Source: Beijerinckiaceae bacterium
GTDB lineage: Bacteria > Pseudomonadota > Alphaproteobacteria > Rhizobiales > Beijerinckiaceae
DNA: 40,583 bases
Assembly (NCBI GenBank): GCA_030684835.1
Contig: JAUXWZ010000033.1
Coordinates: 1-40,583, forward strand
Direction: 5' to 3'
A model generated the notes under the pieces. That model did not search any database. It saw only the letters and a program-made list of their open reading frames with translations, and was not told the origin of the DNA. The translations under genes were made by a program, and so were the position numbers. Numbering within the stretch: position 1 is the first letter of the stretch; each line of letters begins with the position of its first letter. This document shows, in pieces, positions 31,597-39,900 of the stretch.

Positions 31597-32151
31597 ATGG
31601 CCAAGAAAGCGAAGCCCGCCCCGGCGAAAGCCGCCCCCGCACGAAAAGCGCCTGCGAAGGCGCCGGCTGTGACGAGCCAGCAGATTGACGTCGCCACCGT
31701 CGAGGCGCTTGGCGAAGTGCTCGCACGGCTCGATCTGGCCGAGGTCGAGGTTGAACGCGGCGATCTACGTATTCGTGTGACGCGCTTCCTGGCGGCGTCG
31801 CAGACGGTTTACTCTGGTCCCCAGTCCCACGGCGTGATTGCGCCCCCGCCGCACGCTGCATCGGCCATTGCGGTTGTCGCGCCTTCCGCCGCCCCGGTGG
31901 AAGCTGCCGCCGATCACCCCGGCGCAGTGAAGTCGCCGATGGTGGGCACTGCCTACCGCCGCCCCAGCCCGGATGCGAAAGCGTTCATCGAAGTGGGGAG
32001 CCAGGTGAAATCCGGCGAAAAGATTTTGCTCGTTGAGGCGATGAAGACCTTCAACGAAATCGTCGCCCCGCGCTCGGGCACGATCATATCCATTCTGGTC
32101 GACGACGGTCAGCCCGTCGAATACGGCCAGACCCTCGTCGTGATTGAATGA
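31597..32151 (+). CDS. accB: Biotin carboxyl carrier protein of acetyl-CoA carboxylase
   Basis: A 184-residue carrier whose biotinylated lysine shuttles CO2 from biotin carboxylase to the carboxyltransferase, the first step of fatty acid synthesis. The biotin site is [10 protein letters not shown] near the C-terminus, and the lipoyl/biotinyl domain (about 105-184) begins [17 protein letters not shown]. The flexible middle is Ala/Pro-rich. The first 25 residues are unusual: a run of Lys, Ala and Pro ([20 protein letters not shown]) before the normal family start. An in-frame GTG at 31668 would remove most of it, but the ATG at 31597 is well placed 7 bp after aroQ. It belongs to the aroQ-accB-accC operon. 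Confidence 0.95.
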   Translation: MAKKAKPAPAKAAPARKAPAKAPAVTSQQIDVATVEALGEVLARLDLAEVEVERGDLRIRVTRFLAASQTVYSGPQSHGVIAPPPHAASAIAVVAPSAAPVEAAADHPGAVKSPMVGTAYRRPSPDAKAFIEVGSQVKSGEKILLVEAMKTFNEIVAPRSGTIISILVDDGQPVEYGQTLVVIE

Positions 32152-32160
32152 TGCACGCTG

Positions 32161-33519
32161 ATGTTTGATAAAATCCTCATTGCCAATCGCGGAGAGATTG
32201 CGCTACGCGTCCTGCGCGCGGCCAAGGAGCTTGGCATCGCGACAGTTGCGGTCTATTCGACGGCGGATCGCGACGCGATGCACGTCAAGCTGGCGGATGA
32301 ATCCGTTTGCATTGGCCCGCCGCCCGCCCGCGAGAGTTATCTCAACATCCCCGCCCTGCTCGCCGCGTGCGAGATTACGGGCGCTGACGCCATCCATCCC
32401 GGTTACGGCTTTCTGTCGGAGAACGCGCGCTTCGCGGATATCTGCGAACATCATGGCGTGACGTTCATCGGTCCCAAGGCGGAGCATATCCGCATCATGG
32501 GCGACAAAATCGAGGCCAAGAAAACCGCGCGCGGGCTCGGCATTCCATGCGTGCCCGGCTCGGACGGCGGCATCACTGACGACGTTGAAGCGTTGGCTGT
32601 GGCCGACGAGATTGGCTACCCGGTTCTGGTCAAGGCGGCAGCAGGCGGCGGCGGTCGCGGCATGAAAGTGGCGCGCACGCGCGAAGATCTGTCCGACGCG
32701 CTCTCCACCGCGCGCACCGAAGCGAAGGCGGCCTTTGGCGACGACGCCGTCTATCTCGAAAAATACCTCGAGAAGCCGCGCCACATCGAGATTCAGGTGT
32801 TTGGCGACGGCAAGGGCAACGCCATCCATCTTGGCGAGCGAGATTGCTCGCTGCAGCGCCGCCATCAAAAGGTGTGGGAGGAAGGCCCCTCGCCCGCCCT
32901 CAACGACCAGCAGCGCGAAGATATCGGCAAAGTGTGCGCGAACGCCATGAGCGGCCTCAAATATCTGGGCGCCGGCACGATTGAATTTCTATACGAGGAC
33001 GGCAATTTCTACTTCATCGAGATGAACACGCGCATTCAGGTCGAGCATCCGGTGACTGAAATGATCACTGGCCTCGATCTCGTGATCGAGCAAATTCGCG
33101 TGGCGGCCGGCTCGCCGCTGTCGCTGACGCAGGACGAGATCAAGCTCGGCGGCCACGCCATCGAGTGCCGCATCAATGCGGAGCATCCCGCGACCTTCCG
33201 CCCCTCGCCGGGCAAGATCGCTTATTATCATCCGCCGGGCGGCCTCGGCATCCGCGTCGATTCAGCCGTCTATCAGGGCTACATCATCCCGCCCAATTAC
33301 GACTCGCTCGTGGGCAAGCTCATCGTCCATGGCCGCACCCGCAACGAGGCGCTGATGCGCCTGCGCCGTGCGCTCGACGAATTCATCGTTGACGGTATTG
33401 ATACGACGCTGCCGCTGTTCCGTACGCTGGTTCGTAATGCAGACATCCAGAACGGCGCGTATGATATCCATTGGCTCGAGAAGTTTCTGGCGACAGGGGG
33501 CATGGAGCCGCCGAAGTGA
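32161..33519 (+). CDS. accC: Biotin carboxylase subunit of acetyl-CoA carboxylase
   Basis: A 452-residue ATP-grasp enzyme that carboxylates the biotin carried by AccB. It begins [16 protein letters not shown]. It shows the ATP-binding glycine-rich loop [14 protein letters not shown], the [13 protein letters not shown] strand, [13 protein letters not shown] with the bicarbonate and biotin contacts, and the catalytic Glu and Asn in [14 protein letters not shown]. Length equals the stand-alone bacterial AccC. It is the last gene of the tight aroQ-accB-accC cluster. The carboxyltransferase genes accA and accD are not in the window. Confidence 0.97.
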   Translation: MFDKILIANRGEIALRVLRAAKELGIATVAVYSTADRDAMHVKLADESVCIGPPPARESYLNIPALLAACEITGADAIHPGYGFLSENARFADICEHHGVTFIGPKAEHIRIMGDKIEAKKTARGLGIPCVPGSDGGITDDVEALAVADEIGYPVLVKAAAGGGGRGMKVARTREDLSDALSTARTEAKAAFGDDAVYLEKYLEKPRHIEIQVFGDGKGNAIHLGERDCSLQRRHQKVWEEGPSPALNDQQREDIGKVCANAMSGLKYLGAGTIEFLYEDGNFYFIEMNTRIQVEHPVTEMITGLDLVIEQIRVAAGSPLSLTQDEIKLGGHAIECRINAEHPATFRPSPGKIAYYHPPGGLGIRVDSAVYQGYIIPPNYDSLVGKLIVHGRTRNEALMRLRRALDEFIVDGIDTTLPLFRTLVRNADIQNGAYDIHWLEKFLATGGMEPPK

Positions 33520-33559
33520 GGGGCTTTGCGCGACCGTAGAAACCGTGACGGCGCGGGAG

Positions 33560-33584
33560 CGTTTGACGTTTTGAACGTTTGACG
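33560..33584. repeat. Direct repeats CGTTTGACG before aat
   Basis: CGTTTGACG occurs at 33560-33568 and 33576-33584, a 16-bp period, and the stretch between contains the dyad ACGTT-TTG-AACGT. It lies in the 97-bp spacer between accC and aat. It may be a regulator site for aat or chance. Confidence 0.3.
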
Positions 33585-33616
33585 CTTCTCTTGGGGCCGC
33601 ATCGGAGACTTTGCGA

Positions 33617-34315
33617 ATGGCGGGCGTAGGACAGCTTTACGACATTACGCCAAAGCTGCTGCTGCGGGCTTATTCCATCGGCATGTTTCCGATGGCCGAG
33701 AGCGCGGACGATCCCACTTTGTTCTGGGTCGACCCGGAAGAGCGCGGCATCTTTCCTATTGATGGGCTGATCGTTTCAAAGTCGCTCGCCAAGGTGGTGC
33801 GCTCGGACCGGTATGAAATCCGCATCGACAGCGATTTTGACGGCGTGATGGATGGTTGCGCGGGCGGCGGGGCTGATAGGCCCAGCACGTGGATCAACGA
33901 GCGTATTCGCAAGCTGTATTACGATCTTCACAGGCAGGGCCACGTCCACACGGTCGAGGCGTGGCAGGATGGCGTGCTTGTGGGGGGATTGTACGGGCTC
34001 GCCATCGGCTCGGCGTTCTTTGGCGAGAGCATGTTTCACACGGCGCGCGACGCCTCCAAAGTGTGTCTTACGCACCTGATGGCGCGATTGCGGGCCGGCG
34101 GGTTCACGCTGCTGGATACGCAATTCGTGACGCCGCATCTGGCCACGCTGGGCGCTGTGGCCGTGAGCCGGCGCAAGTATCACCGCATGCTCGACAGAGC
34201 CATCGGCAAGCCCGCCAGTTTTTTGATCTGGCCAAAGGATGCTCAGGTGAGCGGCGAACGTGCGCTTGCTATCGTCAGGGGCGCGACCGACGACGCATTG
34301 AAACCCTCGCCTTGA
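33617..34315 (+). CDS. aat: Leucyl/phenylalanyl-tRNA-protein transferase
   Basis: A 232-residue enzyme that adds Leu or Phe to proteins bearing N-terminal Arg or Lys, marking them for ClpS/ClpAP degradation in the N-end rule pathway. The family start [18 protein letters not shown] and the conserved [11 protein letters not shown] are present. So are [26 protein letters not shown] with the catalytic region, [13 protein letters not shown], and the terminal [20 protein letters not shown] 33617 is taken over the TTG at 33611. It follows accC by 97 bp and converges on a small secreted-protein gene. Length is normal. Confidence 0.96.
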   Translation: MAGVGQLYDITPKLLLRAYSIGMFPMAESADDPTLFWVDPEERGIFPIDGLIVSKSLAKVVRSDRYEIRIDSDFDGVMDGCAGGGADRPSTWINERIRKLYYDLHRQGHVHTVEAWQDGVLVGGLYGLAIGSAFFGESMFHTARDASKVCLTHLMARLRAGGFTLLDTQFVTPHLATLGAVAVSRRKYHRMLDRAIGKPASFLIWPKDAQVSGERALAIVRGATDDALKPSP

Positions 34316-34336
34316 ATTATTGCTCTTGGCGGGCGC

Positions 34337-34606
34337 CTATTGCGTGCCCTGCCCCGAGCGATGGGCGATAATTTTACCGCCGTCCTTTGTCAGCTCATGC
34401 ACCCTGTTCCAGTGCGCGGTTTCCTGCGGGCTGATGGGCTCGGTGACGAAACCGGCTTTTTCCTCGCTCACGGTTGTGCCGCTCTCATCCGAACGGACGG
34501 TGACATGGGCGCCGTCGGATCTCACCACCAAGGTTTCCTGTTGAGCCAGCGCCACCGTCGAGGCGGTCAGAAAGAGCGTCAGGCAACAAATCTTCATGCG
34601 CATCAT
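34337..34606 (-). CDS. Small secreted protein of unknown function
   Basis: An 89-residue protein that I do not recognise. A signal peptide is clear (MKICCLTLFLTASTVALAQ, cleavage after ALA). The mature part of about 65 residues is hydrophilic and mixed-charge, with VRSDGAHVTVRSDESGTTVS suggesting short beta strands. It has no cysteines after cleavage. Three ATGs (34606, 34603, 34597) are close together; 34606 has GGAG at 8-nt spacing. That ribosome-binding site lies inside a long hairpin. The gene is the last of a minus-strand row containing DUF2155 and NDUFA12 and is convergent with aat. Confidence 0.65.
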   Translation of the reverse strand: MMRMKICCLTLFLTASTVALAQQETLVVRSDGAHVTVRSDESGTTVSEEKAGFVTEPISPQETAHWNRVHELTKDGGKIIAHRSGQGTQ

Positions 34607-34612
34607 TTTGGC

Positions 34613-34663
34613 GACTCCGGTTCCATCCTACCAAATGGTCGGATGGAAAATCGTTCCGGAGTC
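34613..34663 (-). promoter_or_regulatory. Long hairpin covering a ribosome-binding site
   Basis: GACTCCGG (34613-34620) pairs with CCGGAGTC (34656-34663), and TTCCATCC (34621-34628) with GGATGGAA (34641-34648). ACC / GGT pair near the tip around an AAAT loop. About 19 base pairs result, with one 7-nt bulge. On the minus strand the 3' arm holds the GGAG of the small secreted-protein gene, 8 nt before its ATG. It also lies 30 bp past the DUF2155 stop, so it could alternatively be an mRNA end or terminator, though no T-tract follows. Confidence 0.6.
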
Positions 34664-34692
34664 AGGCGATGCGTGAGCAGAGATAAGCCGCG

Positions 34693-35379
34693 CTAGAACA
34701 GGCCAAACGGCCCGCGTCCCTGCGGGGGCGGCGGCGGCTGGTTCGTGGGAAAATATTGTTGCGAAGGAGCGCGGCGCTGCTGTCCTTGCGGGATGTTGCC
34801 GGGCGGGCGCAGCCCACCGGGCGCGGCGCCGACCTCAACGGGGGGGCCAAAGTCGGGCGGGCGGATCTGTTGCGGACGCGCCTGCTGCTGCTGCTGCTGT
34901 TGCGCGGGCTGGCGGCGCGGGCGATTGGCGTTGGGCGGCGGCGGGGCGGACGGCGTCGGCTCGATCACCTCGGGCGCCTTGGCGATCTCGTCGCGAATGA
35001 TGTCCTTGCCGCCCTTGCAGTCGGTGAGCCACGCGTCATAGACCGCATGCTCGATGCCATGCAGGCCCGGGCTTGCAGCGAACATCCAGCCGCCAAAGAT
35101 GCGCTTGAACTGGTTTTCCGTGCTGACTTCCTCGACCTCTACGAAACCGGTGGTGAGGGGCGCTTCGGTCGCGGGGCGGGTGAAGCACACGCGCGGCGTG
35201 ATCTGGAGGGAGCCGAATTGAACGGTCTCGTCGATCGAGGCCTCGAAGGATATGATTCGACCGGTGATCTTGTCCAGCCCGGCGAATATGACCGTCGGAT
35301 GGGCAATCTTATCGGCAGAAGCAGGCGCAGCCGCCATGAAGACGGCAAGGCAGCCAAAAGTGAGCGTGCGCGCGATCAT
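34693..35379 (-). CDS. DUF2155-domain exported protein
   Basis: A 228-residue exported protein. The signal peptide ends near residue 22 (LAVFMAAAPASA). The DUF2155 domain spans about 28-125 and includes FGSLQITPRVCFTRPATEAP, FGGWMFAASPGLHGIEHAVYD and a second cysteine in WLTDCK; the two cysteines may form a disulfide. The last 95 residues are low-complexity Pro/Gln/Arg with a run of seven Gln encoded by a CAG repeat. DUF2155 is found chiefly in alphaproteobacteria and has no established function. In many of their genomes it lies beside an NDUFA12 homologue, as here, with aat and acc genes near. That neighbourhood is recalled, not searched. Confidence 0.85.
   Translation of the reverse strand: MIARTLTFGCLAVFMAAAPASADKIAHPTVIFAGLDKITGRIISFEASIDETVQFGSLQITPRVCFTRPATEAPLTTGFVEVEEVSTENQFKRIFGGWMFAASPGLHGIEHAVYDAWLTDCKGGKDIIRDEIAKAPEVIEPTPSAPPPPNANRPRRQPAQQQQQQQARPQQIRPPDFGPPVEVGAAPGGLRPPGNIPQGQQRRAPSQQYFPTNQPPPPPQGRGPFGLF
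34882..34902. repeat. CTG/CAG trinucleotide tract in DUF2155 gene
   Basis: Six CTG units followed by TTG encode, on the minus strand, the seven-glutamine run of the DUF2155 protein's tail. Such tracts can vary in unit number without breaking the frame. Confidence 0.9.
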
Positions 35380-35451
35380 TCCGAATCCGTCTCCCCGGCT
35401 TACGCCGACCGACTGCTTATACCATGATGCGGCCAGCGCAGCGCGCCAGCC

Positions 35452-35477
35452 GGGACTTATTCAGTCCCCCGGACTGA
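35452..35477 (-). other. Mutually exclusive hairpins upstream of the DUF2155 gene
   Basis: GGGACT (35452-35457) can pair with AGTCCC (35463-35468). Alternatively TCAGTCC (35461-35467) can pair with GGACTGA (35471-35477) across a CCC loop. The two stems share bases 35463-35467, so only one can form. They lie about 75-100 bp before the DUF2155 start and 32 bp after the upstream gene's stop. Confidence 0.35.
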
Positions 35478-35508
35478 TTCAACTTCAATGCGGGCAAATC
35501 AATGACCG

Positions 35509-35832
35509 TCAGGCGCATTGCGCCTTTGCCTGCTGCCCGAGCCGCTGCATCTTGGCCGCGAAAGCTTTAGCTTTTGCTTCGCTCATTCGGGCGACCTCGC
35601 GCTGCATGGCGGGCTGTCCGCCCGTCATGGCGGCGATGGCGGCGCGCCGCTCGGCGGCATCCAGTTGTCCGCGCGCCAGTTTCGCCTGGCAAACGCAGGC
35701 GCTTTCACGAACGCCGCGCTTCATGCAAGCCGCGGCGAAGTCGTCCTGACGCTGTTGCGCGAACGCAGGGCCCGCCATCAAAGCGGCCAAGGCCAGCAGG
35801 GCGGCGCCTGCAGCAACGGCGAAATTTCTCAT
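35509..35832 (-). CDS. Small exported Cys-containing protein of unknown function
   Basis: A 107-residue protein that I do not recognise. A signal peptide (FAVAAGAALLALAALMAGPAFA) ends at about residue 25. The mature part is mostly helical, rich in Ala, Arg and Gln, with four cysteines (ACMKRG, ACVCQ, and the penultimate residue), which suggests two disulfides in the periplasm. The frame is open upstream to 36063, overlapping the NDUFA12 gene, but the ATG at 35832 starts the signal peptide cleanly. It sits 44 bp downstream of NDUFA12 on the same strand. Confidence 0.7.
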   Translation of the reverse strand: MRNFAVAAGAALLALAALMAGPAFAQQRQDDFAAACMKRGVRESACVCQAKLARGQLDAAERRAAIAAMTGGQPAMQREVARMSEAKAKAFAAKMQRLGQQAKAQCA

Positions 35833-35876
35833 GGGATACGTTTTCCTGCGAATCACTGTGCATTCAGCCGAAAGCT

Positions 35877-36293
35877 TCAGGCGCCTGGGGTCCACGCCTT
35901 GTAATCGCCCGTGGCCGCTGGCCGCACGCCAGAATTCACGATCGAGCCTTGCGGACGATAGGCGTCGGGCGTTCCGGTCATGTTGGGCTGATGGGTCATC
36001 TCCCATTCGCGCGCGACGTATTTTTCGTCCGTGGGCGGGATATCGGTCGAATGGTGCAGCCACCCATACCAGCCGGGCGGCGTGCCGCTGCCATCGCTCT
36101 CACCGGCGTATATGACCCACCGGCGCTCATAGCCAAGCGCGGGATCAATCGCCCCGCCCCTCGTGCGGTAATATGTGTTGCCGAACTCGTCATTGCCGAC
36201 GACCTCGCCCCTGCGCCACGTATGGAACCGGGTGTTGATCGTCTGTCCGCTCCACCATGTGAAGGTCTGGAGCAACCAGGTCTTGATGGCCAT
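35877..36293 (-). CDS. NDUFA12-family NADH:ubiquinone oxidoreductase subunit
   Basis: A 138-residue homologue of the mitochondrial complex I accessory subunit NDUFA12 (B17.2), which in alphaproteobacteria is also a supernumerary subunit of NDH-1 on the cytoplasmic side of the membrane. It shows the family pattern GEVVGNDEFGNTYYRTR, RRWVIYAGESDGSGTPPGWY, GWLHHSTDIPP and a C-terminal YKAWTPG. The ATG at 36293 has a GGAAGG ribosome-binding site. No other nuo genes are in the window, which is usual for this subunit. Its presence is a good marker for an alphaproteobacterium. Confidence 0.93.
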   Translation of the reverse strand: MAIKTWLLQTFTWWSGQTINTRFHTWRRGEVVGNDEFGNTYYRTRGGAIDPALGYERRWVIYAGESDGSGTPPGWYGWLHHSTDIPPTDEKYVAREWEMTHQPNMTGTPDAYRPQGSIVNSGVRPAATGDYKAWTPGA

Positions 36294-36695
36294 ATCTGCC
36301 TTCCGCGCCGGGGCAAACGCCGCTTCTGGCGACCCCTGTTCGGCGCGGACTATGGCGAGCGATCCTTGCGCTGTCCAGTGATCGAACGCCGCGTTTCGCC
36401 TGTTGAGCGATGAGTGTGATCCAGAATCAGGGCTCGGAGAATCGCGCGGCGCCGAATCGGCTTCAAGCGGCTGAATAGATAAGGAGTTTCACTGCCGAGC
36501 CTGCCTATGTCGAGTCTGGCGGATCGGGGGATAAGCGGCGCCTAAGCTGGAGGAAGGCGCCGGTGGAAAGCGGGGATTAACCATGGCATGGGCCGCCGTT
36601 CGTTCAGATCGGGCTCGCCTCCCCTTGCCCCAACATCCCGACTCGTCAGACACTTGTCGGAGTTATCCCCACAACCCCCAGCCTCCAGCGGCAAG

Positions 36696-36742
36696 GCACA
36701 AGATGTTGCGTGCCGTCACAAAGCGCACACAATCTCTTGACG
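36696..36742. promoter_or_regulatory. Paired NrdR-like boxes
   Basis: Box 1 (36696-36711, GCACAAGATGTTGCGT) and box 2 (36727-36742, ACACAATCTCTTGACG) match the 16-bp NrdR consensus acaCwAtATaTwGtgt at 12 and 11 positions. Box 1 matches every strongly conserved core position. Their starts are exactly 31 bp apart, three helical turns, which is the spacing known for NrdR. Box 2 overlaps the TTGACG -35-like element, as expected for repression. Confidence 0.65.
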
Positions 36743-36819
36743 CGAGGGCCGGACCGGCGCACATTTTAGACGCCTCCGCAGACTCGGAAAAAGCGACCAG
36801 CAGCGGCGGAGAGTAGCGA

Positions 36820-36911
36820 GTCGGTTCAGCCGACGCGCAGAGTTCAGGGCCAGTCAGAATCGAATTCGGGGGGAGGCCAGGATTGGCCTCACGCAGACCT
36901 GTCGTCTGCGT
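36820..36911 (+). other. nrdJ leader with three hairpins
   Basis: GTCGG / CCGAC (36820-36834), GAGGCCA / TGGCCTC (36873-36890, GGAT loop) and ACGCAGAC / GTCTGCGT (36891-36911, CTGTC loop) are all perfect. The second and third abut with no gap. The third is followed by TT and then the GGGG ribosome-binding site 16 nt before the start codon. This resembles an attenuator or ribosome-access switch. I see no cobalamin riboswitch core. Confidence 0.5.
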
Positions 36912-36927
36912 TTAACGGGGAAATAAG

Positions 36928-39900
36928 ATGCGGATCGAACGGCGCTACACGACAGCAGGTCAATCGGCTTACGCGGGAATCGATTTCCGCAAGGCCAAGA
37001 GCGAAATCAGAAATCCGGACGGCTCAGTCGTCTTCTGCCTCGACGGGATCGACGTTCCCGCGACGTGGAGCCAGGTGGCGTGCGACGTCATCGCGCAGAA
37101 GTATTTCCGCAAAGCAGGCGTGCCCGCCCGGTTGAAGAAGGTTGAAGAGAACGACGTGCCGTCCTTCCTCTGGCGCTCGGTCGCCGACGAAGACGCGCTT
37201 GCCGAACTGCCGAAAGATCAACGCTACGGCAGCGAGATGACCTCCACGCAGGTGTTCAATCGCCTCGCCGGCACGTGGACGTACTGGGGCTGGAAGGGCA
37301 AGTACTTCAACGCCGAGGAGGACGCGCAGGCCTTCTACGACGAGATGTGCCACATGCTGGCCGCACAGGTCGCCGCGCCGAACTCGCCCCAATGGTTCAA
37401 CACGGGTCTGCACTGGGCATATGGCATCGACGGACCCGGACAGGGCCATTTCTATGTCGACCCCTTCACTGGCAAGCTCACCAAGTCGAGGTCGGCTTAT
37501 GAGCATCCCCAGCCCCACGCCTGCTTCATCCAGTCTGTCGCCGACGACCTCGTCAACGAGGGCGGCATCATGGATTTGTGGGTCCGCGAGGCGCGCCTCT
37601 TCAAATACGGCTCGGGCACGGGCTCCAATTTCTCGCGCCTTCGCGGCGAGAGCGAGAAGCTCTCGGGCGGCGGCAAGTCATCGGGCCTGATGAGCTTCCT
37701 CAAGATTGGTGATCGCGCTGCGGGCGCCATCAAGTCGGGCGGCACGACGCGCCGCGCGGCCAAGATGGTCGTGGTTGACGCCGACCATCCCGATATCGAG
37801 AGCTACATCGACTGGAAGGTGAAGGAGGAGGAGAAGGTCGCCTCCCTCGTCGCCGGCTCCAAGATCGTCAAACGGCACATGAAGGCCGTGCTGAAAGCCT
37901 GCGTGAATTGCGAAGGCTCGGGCGACGATTGCTTCAACCCCGAGAAGAACCCCGCGCTGAAGAAGGCGATCAAGCTCGCGCGGCGCGACTTCGTGACCGA
38001 CAATTACATCAAGCGCGTTATCCAGTTCGCGCGTCAGGGCTACACGGACATCAAGTTCGACACCTATGACACCGACTGGGATTCGGAAGCCTATCTCACG
38101 GTTTCCGGCCAGAACTCGAACAATTCTGTGCGCGTCACCGACGAGTTCCTGCGCGCTGTCGAGCGCGATCAGGACTGGAACCTGATGCGCCGTACGGACG
38201 GCAAAATTCACAAGACGATCAAGGCCCGCGATCTGTGGGAAAAGATCGGCTTCGCCGCGTGGGCTTCAGCTGATCCGGGAATCCAGTATCACACCACGAT
38301 CAACGACTGGCACACCTGCCCGGCGTCGGGTCCGATCATCGCATCGAACCCCTGCTCCGAGTACATGTTCCTCGACGACACGGCGTGCAATCTCGCCTCG
38401 CTGAACCTGCTGACGTTCCGCGATCCGGCCACCGGCAAGTACGCTCTGGAGCGCTACGAACACGCCGTTCGCTTGTGGACGCTCGTGCTCGAAATCGCGG
38501 TGATGATGGCGCAATTCCCCTCCAAGGAAATCGCGCGCCTGTCCTACGACTACCGCACGCTGGGTCTGGGTTACGCCAACGTCGGCGGCCTGCTGATGTC
38601 ATCGGGCCTTGGCTACGATTCTGAAGAAGGCCGCGCCATCGTCGCGGGCCTCACCGCCATCATGACGGGCGTTTGCTACGAGACGTCCGCCGAGATCGCG
38701 CAGGAGTTGGGCCCCTTCCCCAATTACAAGCCGAACGCCGCGCACATGCTGCGCGTCATCCGCAACCACCGCCGCGCGGCCTACGGCCAGACGGAGGGCT
38801 ACGAGCAGCTCGCAGTGCTGCCTGTCGCGCTCGATCACGCGACGCTCACCAAGCTCGGCGAAAACGGCGCCGAGCTGGCGAGCCGCTCGCGGGCGGCGTG
38901 GGATCGCGCGCTGGAAGGCGGCGAGAAGCATGGCTACCGCAACGCTCAGACGACCGTCGTCGCGCCCACCGGCACGATCGGCCTTGTCATGGATTGCGAC
39001 ACCACCGGCATCGAGCCTGACTTCGCGCTCGTGAAGTTCAAGAAGCTGGCTGGCGGCGGCTATTTCAAGATCATCAACCGCGCCGTGCCCGAAGCCCTGC
39101 GCGTGCTGGGCTACCGCACGTCCGAGATCGCCGAGATCGAGGCGCATGCGGTGGGCCACGCCAGCCTTGCGCAATCGCCAGGCGTCAACAACAGCTCGCT
39201 GGGCGCTCGCGGCTTCACCGACGAGAAGATCGAAACGCTGGAGAAGTCGCTCGCGAGCGCCTTCGACATCAAGTTCGTCTTCAACAAGTGGAATCTTGGC
39301 GAGGACTTCCTCGTCAACACACTGAAAGTGCCGGCGGAGAAACTCGAAGATCCGTCGTTCGAAATCCTCCCCTTCCTCGGCTATTCGCGCGCCGAGATCG
39401 AGGCGGCCAACACGCATGTTTGCGGCGCCATGACGCTTGAAGGCGCGCCGCATTTGAAGATGGAGCACTACCACGTGTTCGATTGCGCAAACGCGTGCGG
39501 TCGCACGGGCAAGCGCTATCTGTCGGTGGAGAGCCACATCCGCATGCTTGCGGCGGCGCAGCCGTTCATCACGGGCGCCATCTCCAAGACGATCAACATG
39601 CCCAACGACGCGACCGTCGAGGATTGCAAGGACGCGTACATCCTGTCCTGGCGTCTCGGCCTGAAGGCCAACGCGCTCTACCGCGACGGCTCAAAGCTGT
39701 CGCAGCCGCTGAACTCGCAGCTCATCTCCGACGACGAAGATGAAGCAGAGGAAGCAGTCGAAGCGTTTGTCGGCCTGCCGAACGCCGCGCGCACCGCGCA
39801 GGTGGCGGAGAAAATCGTCGAGCGCATCGTTGAGCGCGTCGAGCGCATGCGTGAGCGCGAGCGCCTGCCCGACCGGCGCAAGGGCTACACGCAGAAAGCC

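Larger units (their letters stand above)
36294..36927. promoter_or_regulatory. nrdJ upstream region
   Basis: A 634-bp region between divergent NDUFA12 and nrdJ. The open frame at 36583-36816 is judged spurious because the NrdR-like sites fall within it and its composition is not protein-like. Left to right it holds an inverted repeat CGGCGCC (36536-36542) / GGCGCCG (36556-36562); TTAACCAT (36577-36584), a CtrA half-site sequence; TTATCCCCA (36663-36671), one mismatch from a DnaA box; two NrdR-like boxes; a -35-like TTGACG (36737-36742) with only a poor -10 (CACATT, 36760-36765); and three leader hairpins. No RNA gene is seen. Confidence 0.45.

Noticed and set aside
35574-36413. 279-codon open frame on the plus strand
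   Set aside because: Antisense to the small Cys protein and NDUFA12 genes, which have signal peptide and family motifs on the other strand.
36583-36816. 77-codon open frame before nrdJ
   Set aside because: It has no ribosome-binding site or recognisable domain and contains both NrdR-like boxes and the -35-like element.
36743-36927. Cobalamin riboswitch in front of the B12-dependent reductase
   Set aside because: I could not find the conserved B12-box or the multi-stem core; only simple hairpins are present, and riboswitch control would be expected for the B12-independent enzyme instead.
38599-39537. 312-codon open frame on the minus strand
   Set aside because: It is antisense to nrdJ, whose plus-strand frame is strongly conserved throughout.
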